Positions 1-5,951 of a stretch of DNA of 6,800 nucleotides are shown in pieces. How positions within the stretch are numbered: the stretch's first letter is position 1; each line of letters begins with the position of its first letter. Under the pieces are notes generated by a model, which saw only the letters and a list, made by a program, of their open reading frames with translations, was not told the DNA's origin and searched no databases. This stretch comes from Bacillota bacterium (lineage in GTDB: Bacteria; Bacillota; Clostridia; Christensenellales; CAG-138). The translations under genes and the position numbers were made by a program. The stretch lies in contig JAEZGQ010000204.1 of NCBI GenBank assembly GCA_023416895.1, forward strand, positions 1 through 6,800. Direction: 5' to 3'.

Positions 1-2
1 CA

Positions 3-209
3 GGCGGCACAACTACTATTTATGGCGGTACAGTCGTTGCCTACGGCAACAAAGAAGGCACAGGCATCGGCGGTGGCAGCGCTTGGGGCTCAGCAAGAGG
101 AGGCAGTGGCGGCACCGTTACCATAGCGGGTGGCAGCGTAAGGGCAGCCGGCGGAGATACGTATATCGCGAGCATCGGCGGCGGACGATTTTCCGATAGC
201 AACGGTTCG
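3..209 (+). repeat. Two tandem glycine-rich protein repeats of about 35 residues
   Basis: The translated frame holds two similar units, 3-107 and 108-209. The first begins GGTTTIYGGTVVAYG and the second GGTVTIAGGSVRAAG, and each continues to an (G/S)IGGG motif before a serine/glycine-rich spacer. The similarity is at protein level rather than exact DNA identity. Alternating beta-strand and glycine-turn patterns of this kind are usual in beta-solenoid stalks of surface proteins. More copies probably lie to the left, outside the window. Confidence 0.7.
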
Positions 210-2075
210 CTGAAAAATGCTGAGGGCACAAACGTACATTTGACCACAGTAACGCTTCAGAACTTAACCACGGAAACGGCGATCACATCGCTTATAACCG
301 ATGCGACCTACGACTACGGCATCTCAGGCATGCACACCGACGAAAACGGCATGCTGTACCTCTACCTTCCAGAGGGAACGCAAACGACCGCGGTACAAAC
401 CACAGACGGTGCGGCTTCCCCAACGTTTACAACCTACGCAGGCAGCGTAACAACCGCAAACGATCATAGCGCAAAGGGTACACTTTTGCTTCAAGGCGCG
501 GTTACCGCACCGGGCATCCTTACGAGTACACTTTCAAACGGCATCCAAGGCTATGCCTATAGCCAAGCCCTTTCGGCGAGCGGAACCGCACCCATAACAT
601 GGGAGGTTTTAACCGGCAGCCTGCCTACGGGTCTTGCGCTGAACCCAAGCACAGGCTTAATTTCCGGTACACCCTCGGAGACGGGAGATTTTGATTTTAC
701 AGCAAAAGCGACCAATGCGGCAGGAAGTGCTACAAAGGCACTTCGTATCTCCATCCACAGCGGTGCTGCGCTTTCGCCCGCGAACGGCACCTTTGATATT
801 GCCAGCCCTACAGACTTAAATACGACCATCGTTTGGAACGGCGCGAGCGAGATAACGGGCATTACTTTGGATGGCGTTGCGCTTACGCCTACCATGGATT
901 ATACGGTATCCGGCAGTACATTGACGGTTGGATGCAGCTACTTTTTAGGTTTGCACCTTACGGCACCGGACACACTCGATTTTCAAGTGAACTTTAATGC
1001 GGGCGTTCCCGCGCAGCTAAACGTGGCAATTACTAACAGCTTTGTTCCTTCCGCTGACGCTGACCTAAGCACGCTTACCGTTGGCGGCAACGAGGTTGTC
1101 GGCTTTGACCCCGCCGTAACCGTGTACAGCGTGCAGCTTCCCTACGGCACAACTCCAGGAAGCGCAGCGGCTCGTCTTGGCGCTACGGCTCAAAGCGCGG
1201 AGGCATCCGTCAGAATTACGCAGGCCGCAAGCCTTCCGGGTAACGCCTTTGTAGAGGTAACAGCGCAAGACGGTACCACGACAAAAACCTATACCGTCAA
1301 CCTTACGCTTGCCCCTGCCACGCCCACTGCGCCGTCCATCGTCACGAGCAATTTGGCCCGCGGCGTAGTAAACACGCCTTACAGCCAAATCCTGTCGGCA
1401 AACGGCAGCATTCCGATGCTTTGGGAAATTGCAGACGGCAGTCTGCCTTTGGGTATCAACCTGAATGCACACACCGGCCTTCTTTCCGGTACTCCTGCGA
1501 CGGTGGGCACCTTTGCTTTTACGGTAAAAGCGACCAACGCGGAGGGAAGCGACTTTAAATTGCTACAAATCACCGTCGCGTCCGCCGTGCCCGTTGTACA
1601 AACGCTTGCCGACGACGCCACAGGTATTTTGCTTACGGGGGCGATCAGCCCTGGCGCAACGCTCACGGTCACAAATATGGCGCTTGATGAAGGCGCCGCT
1701 TCAAACGCGATACGCCTTTGGATGAACGACAACTCCCGCACGCTTTTGTCCAGCATGGACATTTCGCTTTCGGGCAACTTTTCTGGGAGCCTTACGCTCA
1801 GCATCCCCGTGGGCAGCGCTTACAACGGCCAAACCGTAACGGTTCTTCACGCAAAGCGCGACGGAACCCTGGAAACCTACATTGTAACTGTGCAAAACGG
1901 CTGTGCTACGTTCATGGTAACAAGCCTTTCGCCCTTTGCGGTATTCCTTGGCGGGGAGAGCACCCCGGGCGTGCCGCTTACGGGTGGCGGCGGCTTTGCA
2001 TGGTTTTTTGGGTCATTATGCGGCCTATCCGCCGCTGCGTTTTTTACGGCGCTGAAAAAGCGGAAAAAAGCATGA
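3..2075 (+). CDS. Cell-wall-anchored multidomain surface protein, 5' end missing
   Basis: The reading frame is open from base 3 to the TGA at 2073-2075 (690 visible residues), so the gene begins before the window. A TTG at 240 lies inside the open frame, has no ribosome binding site and is not the start. Regions in order: glycine-rich repeats (about 3-209); a linker ending in a YLYLP segment; a putative Ig domain of He_PIG type (about 510-755, with GLALNPSTGLISGTP); an X2-like Ig fold (about 768-1037, with DYTVSGSTLTV); a cadherin-like beta-sandwich (about 1053-1313, with LSTLTVGG and YTVNLTLA); a second He_PIG domain (about 1329-1583); a C-terminal beta domain ending TSLSPFAVF (about 1596-1949); then a sortase signal. 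Such domains are known from extracellular adhesion or carbohydrate-associated proteins; no catalytic domain is visible. A role in adhesion, matrix or polysaccharide binding is inference. It is convergent with the citrate lyase operon and probably unrelated to it. Domain names were assigned by eye. Confidence 0.88.
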   Translation, partial: GGTTTIYGGTVVAYGNKEGTGIGGGSAWGSARGGSGGTVTIAGGSVRAAGGDTYIASIGGGRFSDSNGSLKNAEGTNVHLTTVTLQNLTTETAITSLITDATYDYGISGMHTDENGMLYLYLPEGTQTTAVQTTDGAASPTFTTYAGSVTTANDHSAKGTLLLQGAVTAPGILTSTLSNGIQGYAYSQALSASGTAPITWEVLTGSLPTGLALNPSTGLISGTPSETGDFDFTAKATNAAGSATKALRISIHSGAALSPANGTFDIASPTDLNTTIVWNGASEITGITLDGVALTPTMDYTVSGSTLTVGCSYFLGLHLTAPDTLDFQVNFNAGVPAQLNVAITNSFVPSADADLSTLTVGGNEVVGFDPAVTVYSVQLPYGTTPGSAAARLGATAQSAEASVRITQAASLPGNAFVEVTAQDGTTTKTYTVNLTLAPATPTAPSIVTSNLARGVVNTPYSQILSANGSIPMLWEIADGSLPLGINLNAHTGLLSGTPATVGTFAFTVKATNAEGSDFKLLQITVASAVPVVQTLADDATGILLTGAISPGATLTVTNMALDEGAASNAIRLWMNDNSRTLLSSMDISLSGNFSGSLTLSIPVGSAYNGQTVTVLHAKRDGTLETYIVTVQNGCATFMVTSLSPFAVFLGGESTPGVPLTGGGGFAWFFGSLCGLSAAAFFTALKKRKKA
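510..755 (+). repeat. First putative-Ig (He_PIG-like) domain, paired with 1329-1583
   Basis: This segment of the surface protein and the one at 1329-1583 are diverged copies. Both carry a YSQ-LSA-G segment, a following tryptophan-glutamate (WE), GSLP-G, an N---TGL-SGTP turn, and a KATNA-GS end. The SGTP turn and the final KATN strand are hallmarks of the putative Ig domain family. The copies are separated by the X2-like and cadherin-like domains, so they do not form a simple tandem array. Confidence 0.75.
1329..1583 (+). repeat. Second putative-Ig (He_PIG-like) domain
   Basis: This is the second copy of the domain at 510-755. It contains YSQILSANGS, a WEIADGSLP segment, HTGLLSGTP and VKATNAEGS. 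The divergence from the first copy is typical of an old duplication or separate acquisition rather than recent DNA copying. Confidence 0.75.
1971..2072 (+). other. C-terminal sortase sorting signal (VPLTG variant)
   Basis: The last 34 residues begin VPLTG, run through three further glycines into a hydrophobic stretch of about 20 residues (from FAWFF to FFTAL), and end with KKRKKA. This is the three-part layout of an LPXTG-type signal: motif, membrane span, positive tail. Valine replaces the usual first leucine. From family knowledge, a sortase would cut between T and G and join the protein to the peptidoglycan. The matching sortase is not in the window. Confidence 0.82.
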
Positions 2076-2176
2076 ACGTTCTAGCGGAAAATCGGCATCC
2101 AGTTTTTTGAAAACGAGGCGCCTTCGGAAAATTCCGAAGGCGCCTCTATCATTCTTATGGTTCACATACCGCGTTG
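2076..2176. other. Intergenic gap between convergent genes
   Basis: Apart from the palindrome at 2115-2146 nothing else is recognised here. No promoter is expected because both flanking genes end in this gap. Confidence 0.8.
2115..2146. terminator. Bidirectional intrinsic terminator between convergent genes
   Basis: A perfect inverted repeat with 15-base arms (2115-2129 and 2132-2146) and two central bases sits 39 bases after the surface-protein stop and 30 bases beyond the citXG stop on the other strand. On the + strand the stem is followed by a T-rich but interrupted run (TATCATTCTTA). On the - strand it is followed by GTTTTC. Position and symmetry fit one hairpin ending transcription from both directions. 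The short T tracts make termination efficiency uncertain. Confidence 0.8.
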
Positions 2177-3481
2177 TTACATTTCCAACTTCTCAAGCGC
2201 CAGCAAAAAGTATGCTGTGGCGAGCACGTCGGCACAGCCACCGGGGCTCATGTTCCTCGCGATAAAATCCTCGTCGAGCGTGTTTGTGGCCTCAATGCGC
2301 TCCTTCTCGGGCAGGGCGCATACCTCTCTGGCGCGGTGCTGCGCGTACATGAGGCCTGCGTGCCCGCCGCGATGAAGAAGGTTCGTATCCTGAAGCTCGC
2401 AGAGCGTATTTAAAAGCGTAAGCACACCTGCGTCGTTTTGTGAAAAGCCCTGTCCCTCATAAAAGCGAAGCTGTGAAAGCGCACGCCTGGCGCTCGGAAA
2501 ACCCATCTCCGCTTCGCCGCGAATGCCCTTCATGCCATAAAGCGCGTAAGCGTTCTCGCCGTGCGTGGAGGGTCGTTCGGCTGCGCGCGTGTACTGCTCG
2601 GGCAGTCCGCTTTTCGAAAGCTCGGACGCGTGCGCAAAAAAATCGCCGCCCGCTTTGAGCGCCATGCCTCTTCCCCCAAGCAAAAGCCCAAACGTATAGA
2701 TTATGCCCTTGTGTGTGTTTACACCGCCTGTGGCGAGCGCCATCTCTTTTTCGGCAAAGAGCCCGCGTCGGCGAAGCCGCGCCATCACTTTGGTGTAAGG
2801 CATTGAGGCATCCTCCGCACCTATTTCAAAGCAGGCTTTGAAATAGGGCACCAGCGCGTTCGCGCTTTGTTCGAAGGTCGAAACCGTCATATCGGTATGC
2901 GCGCCGCAATTTTTACGATCCACGAGGCCCGGCTTGGGCGTGGCCCATACCTCGCTCAACAACGCGCCGCAGGCTGCGTAAGCGTGTGTGCGCGCCGCAA
3001 ACGCAATCAAAATGTCGTTTGTTTTTTTGACGACCTCACGAAGCCCATGTACACGGCTTCGCGCGCATGCCGCAGCGTTGTTTGTGCACAAAAGGCATTT
3101 GCGCTGTATGCTTCTTGCAAGCTTTTGGCCATCGGGCGCAATCACATCCATATCGAAAAGCCGCCCTACCTCGTCGCGCTCCTCCGCCTCCACACATAGC
3201 CGCTTGAGAAACGCCGCTTCGGCGGAAAACACGAAGTACCCTTCCGGCCCAGTGTCCGCCATAACAATTTCGTGGAAAACCGCCTCCCCCATGCGCTGCA
3301 CACGGCGCACGCCCTCAAAAAACGCAAAATCGACAAGCCCCGTTCGCTTCTCACCGCCGGCGATGTTCATGGTGAGGCATACAAGAGGCTTGCCGTATTC
3401 GCTTAACAATTCTTGCTGACGCGCCGCGCGCGCTTCCCGCGCGGCGAGCATGTTTTCAAGCGTGACGGACGATGTAGTCAT
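2177..3481 (-). CDS. citXG: Fused CitX-CitG, citrate lyase prosthetic group synthesis and transfer
   Basis: This 434-residue protein joins two enzymes. The N-terminal part (about 1-160) is CitX, apo-citrate lyase phosphoribosyl-dephospho-CoA transferase, with GRLFDMDV at 106-113 and the cysteine-rich RKCLLC---ACARSRVH segment at 127-145. The C-terminal part (about 165-434) is CitG, triphosphoribosyl-dephospho-CoA synthase, with TPKPGLVDR (181-189), GAHTDM (193-198), TGGVNTHKG (251-259), THGENAYALYG (306-316) and NLLHRGG (367-373). CitG makes the precursor from ATP and dephospho-CoA; CitX transfers it to the acyl carrier subunit CitD. The ATG at 3481 is chosen because the VTLENMLAAREARAARQ segment just after it resembles the start of known CitX proteins. 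It overlaps citC by 26 bases and has no clear ribosome binding site, which suggests translational coupling. The next ATG, at 3451, would remove part of that conserved segment. CitXG fusions are known in other bacteria. It is the last gene of the operon. Confidence 0.95.
   Translation of the reverse strand: MTTSSVTLENMLAAREARAARQQELLSEYGKPLVCLTMNIAGGEKRTGLVDFAFFEGVRRVQRMGEAVFHEIVMADTGPEGYFVFSAEAAFLKRLCVEAEERDEVGRLFDMDVIAPDGQKLARSIQRKCLLCTNNAAACARSRVHGLREVVKKTNDILIAFAARTHAYAACGALLSEVWATPKPGLVDRKNCGAHTDMTVSTFEQSANALVPYFKACFEIGAEDASMPYTKVMARLRRRGLFAEKEMALATGGVNTHKGIIYTFGLLLGGRGMALKAGGDFFAHASELSKSGLPEQYTRAAERPSTHGENAYALYGMKGIRGEAEMGFPSARRALSQLRFYEGQGFSQNDAGVLTLLNTLCELQDTNLLHRGGHAGLMYAQHRAREVCALPEKERIEATNTLDEDFIARNMSPGGCADVLATAYFLLALEKLEM
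2821..2846. repeat. Perfect inverted repeat inside the citG part
   Basis: Two 11-base arms (CTATTTCAAAG at 2821-2831 and its reverse complement at 2836-2846) flank a four-base loop. It lies within the codons for PYFKACFEIG of citXG. No T tract follows on either strand, so it is not a standard terminator. On the - strand it is followed after four bases by GGAGG (2816-2812) and, eight bases later, by an in-frame ATG (2803-2801, Met227). The repeat is certain; a function is not. Confidence 0.35.
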
Positions 3482-4427
3482 AGGTGACTTGCGGCACGAG
3501 CTTTTTTAGCGCTTCCAACTGCCCAGAGTGCATAAGGCGGCGCACCTCACTTGCGCTGATGCCGTCCTTTCTCTCAAGTTCAACCACTTCAATGCCAAGG
3601 CTCGGCAAAAGCGCCTTCATGCGCATGTTGTAGGCGTTGGTAACGGCGCAATACGGCTCCGTGCCCACAAAGCGCGTTTTTATGTTGAGCGCGGGCGCGA
3701 CGCGGCCGCCGAACAGCGCAAGGTCAAGGTCGGCCTTAATGTCCGTGGTGCGGTTTTTGTCTTTTAAAAAATACGCAGGGAACGTGGCGGAGGAAATGAT
3801 ATACTTCCCGCCACGGTGAACGTATACGTTGTTTAAGTGCTCCGTGCCGCGCTTTACAAGGTCGTAGCGCACCTCCGCGGGAAACTCGGATTTATCCTCC
3901 GACACCACGAACACATGGAGTTCCGAGCGGCGCGAAGCCGCCGTTTCTATTAAATAAAGATGCCCGTAGGTGAACGGGTTGCAATTTACGACCACCGCGC
4001 CCGTGTTTTGCAGCGGCCCGTGCTCCAGCTCCGAAAGAAAGCGGGAAAGCCCGTCTTTTTTGTTTTCCATCATGAGCGCGTCCTTGGTACGCGCCAGCTC
4101 GTAAAACCCGAGCGAGGAAAACATGCGGTCGTTTTCGGGCTTGGTGAACAGGAAAAGATGCGTGTTGCCCGCACGATAAGCATGGCTCACAAGCTCGCTC
4201 ATCACCGTAGCGCAAGCACCTTCGCCCTGCGCCGTATCCGCAACCGCCACATATTTTACGAGCGTTCCGCAAAGCGAACCCGTTGCCGCGATCTCCCCGT
4301 CGCCGTCGCGCAAAACAACAGTATAATCCGGCGCGTCCTCCATGGTAAGACCACGCGCGCTCAAAAAATTCTTCACTTGAAAAAGGCGCGCCTCCGAAAA
4401 GGGCGCGCTCGTTTCCATGTTATACAT
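3456..4427 (-). CDS. citC: [Citrate (pro-3S)-lyase] ligase
   Basis: This 323-residue protein acetylates the thiol of the citrate lyase prosthetic group using acetate and ATP, which turns the enzyme on. The N-terminal part (about 30-115) looks like a GNAT acetyltransferase fold with QGEGACATVM at 67-76 and a SSLGFYEL end. The C-terminal part is a nucleotidyltransferase with NCNPFTYGHLYLIE (148-161, the TxGH nucleotide motif), HRGGKYIISSATFPAYF (204-220), RFVGTEPYC (252-260) and ISASEVRRL (290-298, the ISxSxxR-type motif). These agree with CitC along its length; the protein is slightly shorter than the E. coli form. The ATG at 4427 overlaps the end of citF by 8 bases and has AAAAAGG six bases upstream. 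A second in-frame ATG at 4418 is possible, but its spacing is too long. citC lies after citF here, whereas in several well-known operons it precedes citD. Confidence 0.95.
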   Translation of the reverse strand: MYNMETSAPFSEARLFQVKNFLSARGLTMEDAPDYTVVLRDGDGEIAATGSLCGTLVKYVAVADTAQGEGACATVMSELVSHAYRAGNTHLFLFTKPENDRMFSSLGFYELARTKDALMMENKKDGLSRFLSELEHGPLQNTGAVVVNCNPFTYGHLYLIETAASRRSELHVFVVSEDKSEFPAEVRYDLVKRGTEHLNNVYVHRGGKYIISSATFPAYFLKDKNRTTDIKADLDLALFGGRVAPALNIKTRFVGTEPYCAVTNAYNMRMKALLPSLGIEVVELERKDGISASEVRRLMHSGQLEALKKLVPQVTYDYIVRHA

Positions 4428-5949
4428 GCTTTACCTTTTTGATCAGGTCGATCACCGTATTGTCGCGGAACATCACAACGCCTACGATCTGCTCGTCGTA
4501 CTCGATGGGGTCCGGCATGCCCACGATGCGCTCGCCGCGCTCCCTGAGCTGTTCGATGGTGAAAATGGGCATGCCCGCCGCACGAAGCTTTTCGGCGATC
4601 TCCGGGCGTCTGGGGTTGACCGCCACGCCCTGGTCGGTAACGAGTACGTCCACCGTGTCGCCCGGGGTGACGATGGTGTTCACGCGCCGCACAATGGAAG
4701 GAATGCGCCCGCGCGTGAGCGGCGCTACGACGATGGAAAGGCTTGCACCTGCCGCCGTATCCGGATGCCCGCCCACGGCGCCGCGAATCACACCATCGCT
4801 GCCGGTGAGCACGTTCACGTTAAAGTCCGTATCCACCTCGAGCGCAGAAAGCACCACGAAGTCAAGCTGGTCCACGGCCGCGCCGCGGTTTAGATAGCTC
4901 GCGTAGTACGATGCGTCGATCTGCTGGTGGAAACGGTTGTTTTTGAGGGAGTTCGCCGCAATCAGGTCAAACGACTGCACATCGAGGATCTTTTGCACAA
5001 GCCCTTCCTCGTGCATTTCCACGATCTGCCCGGTGATGCCGCCGAGTGCAAAGCGCGCCTTTATACCGTTTTTGAGCATTTTCTCGCGCAAAAAGCGCGC
5101 GGTGGCGAGGCTTGCGCCGCCGCTTCCCATCTGCATGGAAAAACCGTCGTAAAAATAGCCGCTTGCCTCGATGATGTCCGCGGCGGTTTTGGCGATCAAA
5201 AGCTCCTTGGGGTTTTTGGTAAAGCGCGTCGCACCGCTCATGATGCCCTTGGGGTCGCCCACGGAATCCACCTTAACGATATAATCCACGTTGGATTCTG
5301 GGATACCGAAGGGTGCATTGGGGAACGGCACGAGGTGATCGGTGATGATTACGCACTTGTCGGCATGAAGCGCGTCGAGCTTGGCGTAGCCGAGACTGCC
5401 GCAGCAGGATACGTTTTCCTCGTCGCGGTTGTAGCCGTTGGCGTTGCCGTAAGGGTCGCACGAGGGCGCGCCCAAAAACGCCACATCGATGTGCAGCGCG
5501 CCGGATTCAATGGCTGCCGCACGCCCGCCGTGGGAGCGGAAAATCACAGGGAAGTCCATCAGTCCGCGCGAAATCTCCTCCGCGAGCTTACCGCGAAGGC
5601 CGCTTGTTTCGATGTGTGCGATTACGCCGTTTTTGATGTGCTCAATGAGTGGAGCATGGATGTCGGTGAGAGAGCTTGCGGCAAGCGTCATGTTTTTAAA
5701 GCCCATGTTCGCAAGTACATCCATCACCATGTTCACAATATAGTCGCCGTTTCTGAAGTGGTGGTGGAAGGAAACGGTCATGCCGTTTTTCAAGCCTGTG
5801 AGGCGCACGGCCTCCTCAATGTTCGCTACAACCTTATTCTTTTCGTACATGCGCTCGCGGAAGGTTTCCTTGTGCTTTTGCGTAGCACCCGCAAATTCGC
5901 CATTGAGAGCGGGAATTTCGTTGTAATGCGGAATTTTTTGAAGATCCAT
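4420..5949 (-). CDS. citF: Citrate lyase alpha subunit (citrate:acetyl-ACP transferase)
   Basis: This 509-residue protein has the full usual length of CitF. In the citrate lyase complex it exchanges the acetyl group on the acyl carrier subunit for citrate, giving citryl-ACP and acetate. Visible family segments are VSFHHHFRNGDYIVN (59-73), HIETSGLRGKLAEEISRG (112-129), RSHGGRAAAIESG (138-150), VAFLGAPSCDPYGNANG (156-172), MGSGGASLA (274-282), GGITGQIV (303-310) and the C-terminal VTDQGVAVNPRRPE (437-450). The fold is that of the CoA-transferase superfamily. The ATG at 5949 is well supported: GGAGGAGG lies seven bases upstream, and the protein's first residues (MDLQKIPHYNEIPAL) look like a complete family N-terminus. 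It starts two bases after citE ends and overlaps citC by eight bases. No frameshift or missing segment is seen. Confidence 0.97.
   Translation of the reverse strand: MDLQKIPHYNEIPALNGEFAGATQKHKETFRERMYEKNKVVANIEEAVRLTGLKNGMTVSFHHHFRNGDYIVNMVMDVLANMGFKNMTLAASSLTDIHAPLIEHIKNGVIAHIETSGLRGKLAEEISRGLMDFPVIFRSHGGRAAAIESGALHIDVAFLGAPSCDPYGNANGYNRDEENVSCCGSLGYAKLDALHADKCVIITDHLVPFPNAPFGIPESNVDYIVKVDSVGDPKGIMSGATRFTKNPKELLIAKTAADIIEASGYFYDGFSMQMGSGGASLATARFLREKMLKNGIKARFALGGITGQIVEMHEEGLVQKILDVQSFDLIAANSLKNNRFHQQIDASYYASYLNRGAAVDQLDFVVLSALEVDTDFNVNVLTGSDGVIRGAVGGHPDTAAGASLSIVVAPLTRGRIPSIVRRVNTIVTPGDTVDVLVTDQGVAVNPRRPEIAEKLRAAGMPIFTIEQLRERGERIVGMPDPIEYDEQIVGVVMFRDNTVIDLIKKVKHV
4434..4440 (-). promoter_or_regulatory. 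Ribosome binding site for citC within the citF end
   Basis: The - strand reads AAAAAGG here, six bases before the citC ATG at 4427. It is a moderate Shine-Dalgarno sequence embedded in the last lysine-lysine-valine codons of citF. It favours the ATG at 4427 over the one at 4418 (15 bases away) and points to citC translation following that of citF. Confidence 0.55.
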
Positions 5950-5951
5950 TG

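Noticed and set aside
3..209. Short-period repeats as a possible CRISPR or minisatellite array
   Set aside because: The units are similar only as protein and are translated in one open frame; there are no identical DNA repeats with spacers.
240..2075. TTG at 240 as the start of the surface protein
   Set aside because: The same frame is open to the left edge with clear glycine-rich repeats, and no ribosome binding site precedes the TTG.
1718..2110. A 130-codon + strand frame overlapping the end of the surface protein
   Set aside because: It overlaps the domain-bearing frame of the surface protein, has an arginine/histidine-rich translation without family features, and no ribosome binding site of note.
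3960..4893. Overlapping + strand frames opposite citC and the citF 3' end (3960-4442, 4417-4893, 4439-4897)
   Set aside because: They are antisense shadows of well-supported genes with no recognisable motif.
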